Source of the DNA: Alphaproteobacteria bacterium
Lineage (GTDB): Bacteria; Pseudomonadota; Alphaproteobacteria; Rhizobiales; Xanthobacteraceae
Direction of reading: 5' to 3'
DNA length: 64,000 nucleotides
Assembly (NCBI GenBank): GCA_037200445.1
Contig: JBBCGH010000001.1
Coordinates: 4,585,162 to 4,649,161 of the forward strand
Both the position numbers and the translations under genes were made by a program. Shown here piece by piece: positions 15,908 through 23,963 of this stretch. Position 1 is the stretch's first letter, and every line of letters begins with the position of its first letter. The notes under the pieces are model-generated. The model was given only the letters and a program-made list of their open reading frames with translations. It was not told the origin of the DNA and searched no databases.

Positions 15908-16473
15908 CAGCCTTCAACCTTGCGGATGAATTTCTCGAAGCCCGCAAGCTGCTGCTTGATAAAATTGATGCCGGCTTCGTCCTTGAAATCGAGGGTCTTC
16001 TCGTCGAACTTACTGGCCGCCATCCCGACGAAGACCTCCGGCCGCGTGAACGCGAGCGCTTCGAGGAAGACGCAGATCTGCCGCCACTGATACTGCACGC
16101 GCCCGCCGCCGAGCGGACCGCCGGCGACCGACTGGATCGCCACCGGCTTGTCCTTGAACGGCTGATCCTTGACGCGCGAGACCCAGTCGACTGCATTCTT
16201 CAGGCCGCCCGGGACGCCGTAATTGTATTCGGGGGAAACGATGATCACGCCATCCGCAGCGCGGATCGCTTCCGCCAGCCGCGTCACGTTCGCCGGGATG
16301 CCCGACGCATTGTGATCGTCTGCATTATAGACCGGGAAATCGGCCCACGGCGGCGCCGCCGCGATGGTCATGCCCTCGGGCGCCCATTTCGGCAATTGCC
16401 GCGCCAGCGCGGCGTTGAACGAACCCTTGCGCAGCGAACCTACCAGGGTGATCACGTTGAGTTTGTCAGCCAT
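15907..16473 (-). CDS. NADPH-dependent FMN reductase (first of tandem pair)
   Basis: 188 residues, same family as the next gene. VGSLRKGSFN forms the FMN-phosphate loop and SPEYNYGVPGGLKNAVDWVSR the signature. It leads a two-gene unit whose members differ mostly in the C-terminal 60 residues. No monooxygenase partner adjoins it, so the flavin acceptor is unknown. Confidence 0.88.
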   Translation of the reverse strand: MADKLNVITLVGSLRKGSFNAALARQLPKWAPEGMTIAAAPPWADFPVYNADDHNASGIPANVTRLAEAIRAADGVIIVSPEYNYGVPGGLKNAVDWVSRVKDQPFKDKPVAIQSVAGGPLGGGRVQYQWRQICVFLEALAFTRPEVFVGMAASKFDEKTLDFKDEAGINFIKQQLAGFEKFIRKVEG

Positions 16474-16636
16474 TTCGCATCCTCAAAAAACTTCGCCCCG
16501 TCCCTCGATCAGCAGGCGTCGTTATCACGGGTTCCGGAGGGTGGCGAGCCTTTGGGTCGCAAAGGCTGCTTGCGCGGGGAGCAGGGCGGCGTTGAAGCGC
16601 CGTGACGCCCATGTTACTGCCCGCGCGCTTGACTGC

Positions 16637-16681
16637 GCATGATCTGGTCCGAAAACCGTTATCCACTTTTCGGGATCATGC
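16637..16681. repeat. 45-bp palindromic repeat, family E copy 1
   Basis: Begins GCATGATC and ends GATCATGC, with CCGAAAACCG and CACTTTTCGG inside forming the inner stem. A copy of the same length lies at 34078-34122. It ends 16 bases before the next start codon. Confidence 0.9.
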
Positions 16682-16697
16682 GCCGCGGGAGGCATTC

Positions 16698-17657
16698 ATG
16701 GCAGGCAACACCCAACGCATCGGCTGGATCGGCATGGGCCGCATGGGCTATCCCATGGCCGAACGCCTGCTCAAGGCCGGCAACGACGTCTCGATCTGGA
16801 ATCGCACGAAATCCAAGGCCGAGCCGCTCGCCAAGTCGGGCGGCAAGATCGTCGACCACCTCGGCGACCTCGCCAGCTGCGACGTCGTGTTCTCGATCGT
16901 CTCCACCGGCAAGGACCTGGAGGAGGTCTACTTCGGCCAGCACGGCGTGGTGCACGGACGCAACGGCAAGCTGCCGGCCGTGTTCGTCGATTGCTCGACC
17001 ATTGCGCTCGAGGAATCCGCGTCAATCCGCGCCCGGCTCAAGGAGCTCGGCTCCGACTTCATCGCCTGCCCGGTGAGCGGCAATGCCAAGGTGATCAAGG
17101 CCGGCAAGCTCTCCGCCGTCGCCTCCGGGCCGGAAGGACTGTTCCGCCAGGTCGAGCCGCTGATCGAGGTGTTCGCGCCGAACGGCGTCTCTTACGTCGG
17201 CGAAGGCGAGCTCGCGCGCGTCTGCAAGATCGCCCACAATGTGATGCTCGGCGTCGTGATCGAGAACCTGATCGAGATCATGCTGGTCGCCGAGAAGGCC
17301 GGCGTGCCGCGCCACGCCTTCCTCGCCTTCATGAACAACGGCGTCATGGGCTCGATGTTCACGCGCTACAAGTCGCCGGCGCTGGTCAATCTCGACTGGA
17401 CCACGACGTTCACGCCGGAGCTGCTGCGCAAGGACCTCGACCTGGGATTGGGGCTCGGCACCGATATGGGCGTGCCGATGCCGGTGACGGCCGCGGCGCG
17501 CGAGGTGCTGCAACAGCACTTCGGCGCCGCGCAGATGAAGCCCGATCCGGAGAAATATCTCGCGCAGGATTTCGCCGCGCTCTTGGAAACGATGGCGATC
17601 GGCGCGGGCGTCAAGCTCAAGAGCGAGAACAAGCCGGTGCCGACGGGATTGGAGTAG
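16698..17657 (+). CDS. NAD(P)-dependent beta-hydroxyacid dehydrogenase (HIBADH family), copy 1
   Basis: 319 residues. Rossmann motif IGWIGMGRMGYPMAERL at the N-terminus, substrate loop ACPVSGNAKVIKAGKL (the DxPVSGG equivalent) and catalytic Lys in RVCKIAHNVMLG. The NRT after strand two favours NADP(H). ATG 16698 with GGGAGG upstream is preferred to a start 32 codons earlier inside the palindromic repeat. Relatives oxidise 3-hydroxyisobutyrate or tartronate semialdehyde, or act as imine reductases. This copy is the most divergent of the three in the window (CPVSGN instead of APVSGG). Confidence 0.88.
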   Translation: MAGNTQRIGWIGMGRMGYPMAERLLKAGNDVSIWNRTKSKAEPLAKSGGKIVDHLGDLASCDVVFSIVSTGKDLEEVYFGQHGVVHGRNGKLPAVFVDCSTIALEESASIRARLKELGSDFIACPVSGNAKVIKAGKLSAVASGPEGLFRQVEPLIEVFAPNGVSYVGEGELARVCKIAHNVMLGVVIENLIEIMLVAEKAGVPRHAFLAFMNNGVMGSMFTRYKSPALVNLDWTTTFTPELLRKDLDLGLGLGTDMGVPMPVTAAAREVLQQHFGAAQMKPDPEKYLAQDFAALLETMAIGAGVKLKSENKPVPTGLE

Positions 17658-17844
17658 GCTCGTTTCCCGCACGCGATGCAGCACCATAGCCGAAGCAAAG
17701 CGTCGGCGTTCTTAGACGGCTGCGTAGCAGCCTTATGGTGCTGCTTCGCAGATGCGGAACCGCACAAAACTCCGCGTCGAGCGTTTGGCGGTCCCGGTTC
17801 AGCAGCGCATCATTTCATGCCGCGCTGCGCCCGGGACACGACAG
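17658..17844. repeat. extragenic palindromic repeat, family A copy 2
   Basis: Gene-free. Carries the family-A end TCAGCAGCGCATCATTTCAT and CCCGGGACACGAC plus an extra hairpin (GCACCATA...TATGGTGC) enclosing GGCTGCGTAGCAGCC. Confidence 0.75.
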
Positions 17845-18135
17845 CTACGCCCTCTCCCACCTCACTTCACCTAACTCCTCGCGGAACGCGAAGCGCTTGA
17901 GGTGATCGATCACCACGCCTTGCGTGCGTTCGAGCGTGGTGTCATCCGCCGCCTCGATGCGCAGCGCAAGCCGCGCGGGCGAAGCGTCGAGCGTGCAGCG
18001 GCGCGTCTCGTCGAACGGAATGACGCCGTGCTCGGGCGTGAACTCGACCGCGAACTTGTGGCTCCAGTGCTTGCAGAGCTGCTGGAGATAACGGCTCGCG
18101 GATGCGGTCGGGATGGCGGCGTGGGAAGCAGGCAT
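17845..18135 (-). CDS. DUF2218 domain protein
   Basis: 96 residues matching DUF2218 over its whole length: SRYLQQLCKHWSHKFAVEFTPEHGVIPFD, then LALRIEAADDTTLERTQGVVIDHLKRFAFRE. Members are small soluble proteins often found near iron or siderophore functions, with no known activity. ATG 18135 is taken because the family begins at MPAxHAxIPT; the open frame upstream runs through non-coding DNA. Confidence 0.85.
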   Translation of the reverse strand: MPASHAAIPTASASRYLQQLCKHWSHKFAVEFTPEHGVIPFDETRRCTLDASPARLALRIEAADDTTLERTQGVVIDHLKRFAFREELGEVRWERA

Positions 18136-18223
18136 GAGGGTCTCTCTGTGAGCCCGGCATATAGTCGCGAAAAAGCCGCGCGCATCGGAGCGCACGGCCT
18201 TATTGCAGCTATTCAAAACAGGC

Positions 18224-18529
18224 TCAGTGGTGCCGCTTGTGCTTCTTGCCCTTGCCTTTGCCCTTCTTCTTGCCGCTCGCCTTCTTGCCTCCACCGCCGA
18301 TCTCGGCGCGGCAGGCGGCGCTCAGCTTCGCCTTGTTCTGGAACAGGCAGGACGCGACCTTGGCGCGATCCGGAATGAACGCGCTGCAGATGCTTTGGGC
18401 ATCGCCGGCGCAGGGATGCTGTCCGCCGCCCTTCATGTCGTCGGCACGCTGCGCGCCGGCAGGCGCGGCCCATAGGGCCAGAACCAGCGCAGCCCCAACC
18501 GAGGCAAATTTCCACGAAGCAATTCTCAT
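18224..18529 (-). CDS. small secreted Cys-containing protein with basic tail
   Basis: 101 residues. A signal peptide (about 1-26, ending APAGAQ) is followed by HPCAGDAQSICSAFIPDRAKVASCLFQNKAKLSAACRAEI, whose four Cys at regular spacing look like a cysteine-rich repeat. The last 20 residues are Lys, Gly and His (KKASGKKKGKGKGKKHKRHH). Export and disulphide formation are likely. The polybasic His tail could bind metal or anionic envelope polymers. Similar small proteins are widespread and uncharacterised in Hyphomicrobiales. Confidence 0.75.
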   Translation of the reverse strand: MRIASWKFASVGAALVLALWAAPAGAQRADDMKGGGQHPCAGDAQSICSAFIPDRAKVASCLFQNKAKLSAACRAEIGGGGKKASGKKKGKGKGKKHKRHH

Positions 18530-18581
18530 CTCGCGTCCTTTTCCCTTAGGTGAACTACGCAACGGGCGCGCCTTGTAGCAG

Positions 18582-18734
18582 TCATCCGGCGCGCTTGAAA
18601 TATTGCACCGCACGCTCGTGTTTCTCGGCCGCCTTGCGGCTCGAAAACGTGCCCAGATTGCGCGGCCGCCTGGTTTTCGGGTTCTTTTTGCGCGAATAGA
18701 GGCGATATTCGCCCGATTTGAGCTTGCGGATCAT
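18582..18734 (-). CDS. very small basic protein (50 aa)
   Basis: Reads MIRKLKSGEYRLYSRKKNP, then a Gly/Arg-rich turn with NLGTFSSRKAAEKHERAVQYF and a final KRAG stop. The pattern matches a short conserved protein I have seen often in Hyphomicrobiales genomes. It is about one third Lys/Arg, so nucleic-acid binding is plausible. It is easily missed for its length. No ribosome site stands out, and the upstream 150 bases hold its likely promoter. Confidence 0.7.
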   Translation of the reverse strand: MIRKLKSGEYRLYSRKKNPKTRRPRNLGTFSSRKAAEKHERAVQYFKRAG

Positions 18735-18886
18735 GGCGGGCCTGCTGGTGCTGCTGGGTCAATTCGGTTTGGCGGTCTGCGGTTCCTTGTTATGTCATAA
18801 AGCCTAAGGTTGTTGGCATGTCGGTTTGGTGATTAAATGCTCGACGTGCCACCCGGTGATCGCCCTAACCAAGGGAGGCGTTCATC

Positions 18887-20245
18887 ATGTCCGCTCCGAC
18901 ACTCGACGTTACAATTGAGCCGACCGAATCCGGCGCCGTCGTCTATGGTGTCCTCGCTGCCAAGACCAATGCGGACGAACCGAACGGGCAGCTGTCGCTC
19001 GTCCTGAAGATCACCAATGGCGGGCCGGGCCCCGTGACGGTCTCGCAGATCGTCGTCTCCTTCATCGCCCCGCCAAACGTTCCGCCATCGTCATATGCGG
19101 TGAACCTTCCAATCGCTCTGGACGGCTTCGTCCGCTGGCATTTCGACTCTCATTTCGACAGCGGCGGCAACCTCATCGCCAACGACAATATCTTTCTCCC
19201 GGTTCCGGCACCGGGCTCGGTCAAGATTGAGATCTTCTGCGCCACGTTCAGTGATCCGAAGACCGTGACGATGCCGCTCAAGCCCTATGCGAGCACCGCC
19301 ATCGACGGCGGCTACATTTTCCCGGCACGGACCGACGACCTCAAAGACACAGAGTTTTGGGCAGGCGTGAGTGGGACACACCTCGCGGCGGGCGATGGTT
19401 CACAGTTGTTCGCCTACGATCTCGGCGTTCTCGGAATCGACCCCAACCTCAATGTCTGGTCATGGGGCATTTCAAACCCGGATCCTCAGACGAACGATGA
19501 TTTTCGTGTATGGGACAAGAAGATCTACGCGATGGCCAAGGGCACGGTCGTTGCGTTCAAGAATGACATGCCGACGAACACGACGTTAGGGACCCAGACG
19601 CCCACGCCGGACCCAGTCGAGGGCAATCATTTCTACATCCAGCATGGACCCGACCTTGCGCTGTATGCGCATTTTCAGCCGAACTCGCTCAATTCCTCAT
19701 TCATCAACGGACCGAACCCGGACAAGACCGGTGCGCCGGTAGAGCAAGGAGACTTCCTCGGTATCGCGGGAAATTCCGGCAACTCATCCGGGCCTCACCT
19801 GCATATCGAGGTCATTCGCGCGAGCGCGCCGTGGGGCGGGCCGCCGCGGCCGCTGCCCTTCCGCGACATGTTCGTCCTGGATTTCAATGTCGCGCCATCC
19901 GCTCCATGGCCGCCGACTTCGGCGGCGCCCTGGAGCCAGGTCTCCGCTCAGGATCTGCCCGCGACATTCTCGATGATCTGGCCTGGAGCGCTTGCGTTCA
20001 ACTGGAACAGCATCCTGCGCTTCATCGGCCCGTTGGCCTGGGCGTGGATCATCTACATCGGCTCCGCGATCATTATCACGCCCGGCGGCCAACTTTGCCC
20101 GGGTTGCACCTCCCCTACTGTCGTGGCGCTTGGAGTCGTATCGATCCTGCTCGGAGTTGGGGGCTTCGCGGCGCGCGCATGGATGAGTCGCGCGACGACC
20201 CGGCCGGGCGCGCCGCGGCAGCTCAACGTCCGCGCCGACATGTGA
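18887..20245 (+). CDS. M23 peptidase-like domain protein with C-terminal membrane anchors
   Basis: 452 residues. Residues about 1-140 look like an Ig-like beta domain. About 150-330 hold an M23-like domain with the AYDLG variant of the first motif (about 173-179) and GNSGNSSGPHLHIEV, whose HLH (about 303-305) is the classic zinc site. Two hydrophobic helices follow (about 370-396 and 405-430). There is no N-terminal signal peptide, which is odd for a peptidoglycan enzyme. AAGGGAGG lies 9 bases before ATG 18887. It may be a tail-anchored cytoplasmic protein, a protein exported by an unusual route, or an M23-fold protein with another role. Confidence 0.75.
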   Translation: MSAPTLDVTIEPTESGAVVYGVLAAKTNADEPNGQLSLVLKITNGGPGPVTVSQIVVSFIAPPNVPPSSYAVNLPIALDGFVRWHFDSHFDSGGNLIANDNIFLPVPAPGSVKIEIFCATFSDPKTVTMPLKPYASTAIDGGYIFPARTDDLKDTEFWAGVSGTHLAAGDGSQLFAYDLGVLGIDPNLNVWSWGISNPDPQTNDDFRVWDKKIYAMAKGTVVAFKNDMPTNTTLGTQTPTPDPVEGNHFYIQHGPDLALYAHFQPNSLNSSFINGPNPDKTGAPVEQGDFLGIAGNSGNSSGPHLHIEVIRASAPWGGPPRPLPFRDMFVLDFNVAPSAPWPPTSAAPWSQVSAQDLPATFSMIWPGALAFNWNSILRFIGPLAWAWIIYIGSAIIITPGGQLCPGCTSPTVVALGVVSILLGVGGFAARAWMSRATTRPGAPRQLNVRADM

Positions 20246-20250
20246 GGCGC

Positions 20251-21546
20251 TCAATACCGATTGGCGATCGGGAGTTCCTCCGCCGGGAAAAGCGTGATCA
20301 CGCGGCAGCCCTTGTCGGTGACCACCACCTCCTCCTCGATGCGCGCGGCCGAATAGCCGTCCTTCGCCGGGCAGTAGGTCTCCAGCGCGAACACCATGCC
20401 CTCCTTGATCTCGGTCGGGTGATCCATCGAGACCACGCGCGAGATGATCGGCCGCTCGTGGATCGCGCAGCCGATGCCGTGGCCGAACTGCAGGCCGAAT
20501 GCCGAGAGTTCGTCCGGAAAGCCGAACTCGGGCGCCTTCGGCCAGACGCTCGCGACCTTGTCGGTCGAGACACCCGGCTTGATCAGCGCGATCGCATTGT
20601 CGAGCCACTCGCGCGCTCGTCTGTAGGCGTCGTGCTGCACCGGCGTGGCACGCCCAACGTTGAAGGTGCGGTAGTAGCAGGTGCGATAGCCCATGAACGA
20701 TTGAAGAATATCGAAGAACGCCTGATCGCCCGGCCGCAGCATGCGGTCGGTGAAGTTGTGCGGGTGCGGATTGCAGCGCTCGCCCGAGATGGCGTTGATC
20801 GCCTCGACGTCGTCGGAGCCGTGGCGATAGAGAAACTCGTTCACCATGGCGACGATGTCGTTCTCGCGCACGCCGGGTTTGAGTTCCTCGTGCACCAGAT
20901 GATAGGCGCCGTCGACCATCGCGGCGGCGCGATTGAGGAGCGCGATCTCGTCGGCCGACTTGATCTCACGCGCTTCCAGCATCACCTGCTGGCCGTCCGC
21001 GATCTTCAGCCCCGCCTTTTGCAACTCGAACATCATCGGCGGCTCGATGATGTCGACACCGACCGGAAGGTCGATCACGCCCGCCTCGCGGATGATCGAG
21101 GCGATCTCGCCCGCATGCCGCGCCATCAGGCCGAATGACGGCGACACCGTGCCGCGCAGGCCCAAGAGGCCGGCCTTGCAGTTCTCCGGCTTGAGCCACG
21201 GCGCATAGAGCTTGTGGTGCACGGCGGCCGAGCCGAAGTCCCACAGGATCGGATCGGCCGATCCGCGCGTGAGCAGCGCCCAGCGGCAGATCTTGTCGCG
21301 CTCCCACTCGCCGATCTTGGTCGAGGTGAGATAGCGGATGTTGTTGGTGTCCATCACCAAGAGCGCGCCGAGATCGGATTTTTCCAGCGCCATGCGGGCG
21401 CGCGCGAGGCGGTAATTGTGCAGGCGGCGGTAATCGACGCGCTGCTCGAAATCGACGCCCATGGTGCCGAACGCCGGCAGCGCCCGGCCCCAGTTGTAGC
21501 GCGGGTTGATATCCTCGGCGGTGATCTTGCGGACGGTGTCGTCCAT
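20251..21546 (-). CDS. M24 metallopeptidase-like protein with a substituted metal ligand
   Basis: 431 residues: a creatinase-like N-terminal domain (about 40-185, including ALLVMDTNNIRYLTS) and a pita-bread M24 domain. Four of five expected metal ligands are visible: D279 (FFDILQ), H356 (GHGIG), E389 (ALET) and E404 (RIEE). The second Asp of the D-x10-D pair is Cys (C290, GYRTCYYRTF). The family includes Xaa-Pro peptidases, creatinase and the DMSP lyase DddP, so a non-peptidase reaction is possible. Stop codons of this and the M23 gene are 5 bases apart. Confidence 0.85.
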   Translation of the reverse strand: MDDTVRKITAEDINPRYNWGRALPAFGTMGVDFEQRVDYRRLHNYRLARARMALEKSDLGALLVMDTNNIRYLTSTKIGEWERDKICRWALLTRGSADPILWDFGSAAVHHKLYAPWLKPENCKAGLLGLRGTVSPSFGLMARHAGEIASIIREAGVIDLPVGVDIIEPPMMFELQKAGLKIADGQQVMLEAREIKSADEIALLNRAAAMVDGAYHLVHEELKPGVRENDIVAMVNEFLYRHGSDDVEAINAISGERCNPHPHNFTDRMLRPGDQAFFDILQSFMGYRTCYYRTFNVGRATPVQHDAYRRAREWLDNAIALIKPGVSTDKVASVWPKAPEFGFPDELSAFGLQFGHGIGCAIHERPIISRVVSMDHPTEIKEGMVFALETYCPAKDGYSAARIEEEVVVTDKGCRVITLFPAEELPIANRY

Positions 21547-21582
21547 GGGTGTCTCCCTATTCGCTTTCGGCGCGCACTATAC

Positions 21583-21725
21583 GCGTGTCCCGGGCGCAGC
21601 GCAGCATGAGCGGAGCGAAATGATGCGATGCAGACCCGGGACCGCCGCAATGACGGTCTGAGTTCCGTGCGACCCGGATCTGCGGTGCACCGCTGCGCGC
21701 TGCACCGCGTCCGGGGTACAGCGCG
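21583..21725. repeat. extragenic palindromic repeat, family A copy 3
   Basis: Opposite orientation to copies 1 and 2: begins GTGTCCCGGGCGCAGCGCAGCATG and holds CGAAATGATGCGATGCAGACCCGGGA. No gene. Confidence 0.75.
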
Positions 21726-22889
21726 TCACGCCACCTTCTTCCCCCACAGCCGCGCTGACGCAAGGTCGGCGCCCTCACGCATCGTCTTGAGCTTCGGCCA
21801 CACGATGCTTGCCGCGACCCATTCGCGCCCCGCGAACGTGCCGAACCCGCAGTCGGTCGACGCGATCACACGCTCGCGGTCGCCGATCGCCGCCACCGCC
21901 TCCTCGATGCGGCGTGCGACCACTTCCGGGTGCTCGACGAAATTCGAGGTCGATTCGATCACGCCGGGGATCAGGATCTTGTCCTTCGGGAACGGGTGCG
22001 CCTTGAACGCCGCGTATTCGTGCTGATGGCGCGGATTGGCGAACTCGATCGACAGCGCGCCAGCCTTCGCCTGGTAGAATACCGGCAGCACCTTGGCGAG
22101 CGCGATGTCGTAGACATGCGGGCCTTCCCAGTTGCCCCAGCAGATGTGCAGCCGCCAGCGGTCCGCCGGAATGCCTTCGCAGGCCTTGTTGATCGCCGCG
22201 AGATGCATCTCGGCGATCTTGACGAAGCCCGCGTCGGTCTCGTCCTGAAAATTCATCACGCGTTCCATCGCGAGATCGGGCGCGTCGACCTGCAGGATCA
22301 ACCCGGCCTCGTGGATTGCGAGGTACTCCTTGCGAAGCTGCACCGCGAGCGCATTCACGTAAGCCTCGTGCGAGTCGTAGTGCGCGTTCATCAGCGTGGT
22401 CGCCACGATGCCGGGCGACGGCGCGGTCATGAATTGCTCGGCGAAGGCGTTCGAGGCATATTTCTTGAAGCGCGCGATTTCGTCCCTGATCGGGCCGGTG
22501 TCGGTGTATTTGACGTCCGCGATCGCCTGCGGCGCGTTGGAAATCTTGGCGCGATGGACGAAGCGCCGCCCGAAGGTCGCGACCAGGTCGGGGTGCTCGA
22601 CGAAATCCTTGCCGACGCGGCGCTTGCTCTCGCCGCCGTAGCCCGACATGCGCGCCGCCATGTAGGTCTGGAATGCGACGCGCTGCTGCTCGCCGTCGTT
22701 GCCGATGTCGATGCCGGCATCCTTCTGCCGTTTCACGACCTCGGCGACCGCGCGGTCGAGCTCGTCCGACATTTGCTTCGGATCGACCTGCCCGTCAGCC
22801 TCGCGCTTGATCAGCAGCTCGGTGATCGTCTCGTTGCGCGGCAGGCTGCCGACATGCGTGGTCAGGATGCGGTCGCGGCTGGTGAGCAT
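21726..22889 (-). CDS. cobalamin-independent methionine synthase II family protein
   Basis: 387 residues equal to the C-terminal, catalytic half of MetE. Opens with TTHVGSLPR; the zinc-ligand motifs are visible as HICWGNW, EFANPRHQHEY and ASTDCGFGTF. Such short MetE-like proteins transfer methyl groups from varied donors or act in catabolic demethylation; they are not proof of methionine synthesis. Its start overlaps the stop of the preceding gene (TAATG), so both form one unit. A second MetE-like gene lies at 36221-37249. Confidence 0.85.
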   Translation of the reverse strand: MLTSRDRILTTHVGSLPRNETITELLIKREADGQVDPKQMSDELDRAVAEVVKRQKDAGIDIGNDGEQQRVAFQTYMAARMSGYGGESKRRVGKDFVEHPDLVATFGRRFVHRAKISNAPQAIADVKYTDTGPIRDEIARFKKYASNAFAEQFMTAPSPGIVATTLMNAHYDSHEAYVNALAVQLRKEYLAIHEAGLILQVDAPDLAMERVMNFQDETDAGFVKIAEMHLAAINKACEGIPADRWRLHICWGNWEGPHVYDIALAKVLPVFYQAKAGALSIEFANPRHQHEYAAFKAHPFPKDKILIPGVIESTSNFVEHPEVVARRIEEAVAAIGDRERVIASTDCGFGTFAGREWVAASIVWPKLKTMREGADLASARLWGKKVA

Positions 22890-23797
22890 TACGAATTCCC
22901 CAAGAAGAACGCGCGCAGCTTTTCGCGCGCCGCCTTGCCTACCGCAAGATCGAAGCAGTTCACAATGGCAAGCCGGAAGCCGCCCGGCGGCATCGCATGC
23001 TGCCCTGCCGGCTTGTTTTCATGAAAGGTGATCTGCACGCTGGATACCTGCGGCATCCCACGCACCTCATCGACGAGCGATTGCGCCGGATGGCGATAGC
23101 GTGGGCCGTGTGGGCAGAACAGCACAACGCTGTAGCCGTCGCGCCGGTCGTCGTCCGGATAGTCCCAGCGCCGGTGCTCGTAGAGCCGCACCAGCGCCGT
23201 GACCCAGCCCTTGCCGTAGAGATCCGGCCACTGGTCGGCGAAGCGCAGGTGCGCCTCGATGATGCGCCCGCCGATGGTCTCGAGATTGATCATGCCGGTG
23301 TAGCCGGCGAAATGCTTTTCGATCCATGCGCCGCAATGCTGCTCGATCGCGCTGTCGTGCTCGGCGTGAACCGTCCAGTGGTCGAACGTGCCCTCCACGC
23401 CCGGCTCGCCGGTCGTGTGCCGCCACCATTTCGGTTTGCCGTCGAGCACCGCGACGTCCGACGACACATGCCGGCCGGTGAGCAAGGCCATCCACATGTG
23501 GCCGGGCGCATAGTGCGTCACGTAGTCCGCCGCCGTGCGCAGCACCCGGCTGCCGACGCCCATGCCCTTCAGGTTGGTGATGGGCTTGGAGAAGACCGGA
23601 AAGCTTTTCGGCTCGACCCCGTGCGGCGCAGCCTCGAGCCCCTGGGAGAGCGCAACCGCGACCTTGTCGTAGATCCAGCGGTACTTCGGATACCAGACCC
23701 AGGAGTCCGCATCCTCGGTGGAAATGAGCACATCCGCCGGACAGGCGACGTGCTCGAAATATTGCATGCGCCATGGGTCGGCTTCGCAGATGGGCAT
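22889..23797 (-). CDS. ATP-grasp-like protein upstream of the MetE-like gene
   Basis: 302 residues. I do not recognise a named family, but the central part follows an ATP-grasp pattern: FPVFSKPITNLKGMGVGSRVL (Lys plus Gly-rich loop), HVSSDVAVLDGK and GYTGMINLETIGGRIIEAHLRF, where the usual E-x-N-x-R is E-x-H-x-R. The N-terminal 90 residues lack a clear pre-ATP-grasp domain. Coupling to the MetE-like gene suggests a two-step reaction in which ATP activates a carboxylate or amine linked to methyl transfer. That is inference. Confidence 0.5.
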   Translation of the reverse strand: MPICEADPWRMQYFEHVACPADVLISTEDADSWVWYPKYRWIYDKVAVALSQGLEAAPHGVEPKSFPVFSKPITNLKGMGVGSRVLRTAADYVTHYAPGHMWMALLTGRHVSSDVAVLDGKPKWWRHTTGEPGVEGTFDHWTVHAEHDSAIEQHCGAWIEKHFAGYTGMINLETIGGRIIEAHLRFADQWPDLYGKGWVTALVRLYEHRRWDYPDDDRRDGYSVVLFCPHGPRYRHPAQSLVDEVRGMPQVSSVQITFHENKPAGQHAMPPGGFRLAIVNCFDLAVGKAAREKLRAFFLGNS

Positions 23798-23798
23798 C

Positions 23799-23963
23799 AG
23801 CGGCCCTCATGGTGAGGAGCGGGGCGCAGCCCCGCGTCTCGAACCATGGCCCAAACCACGGGCCATCCTTCGAGACGCGCCCCATCAGCGCGTTTACGCG
23901 CGTCTGCGACGCGCTTTGGGGCGCTCCTCAGGATGAAGGGGGAGGGTGCAGCGCGCAAGCGAG
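23799..23963. repeat. extragenic palindromic repeat, family B copy 1
   Basis: Inverted CCTCATGGTGAGGAGC...GCTCCTCAGGATGA with CGTCTCGAA and CATCCTTCGAGACGCG inside. Similar copies are at 29880-30010, 33567-33672 and 47246-47353. Confidence 0.8.
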
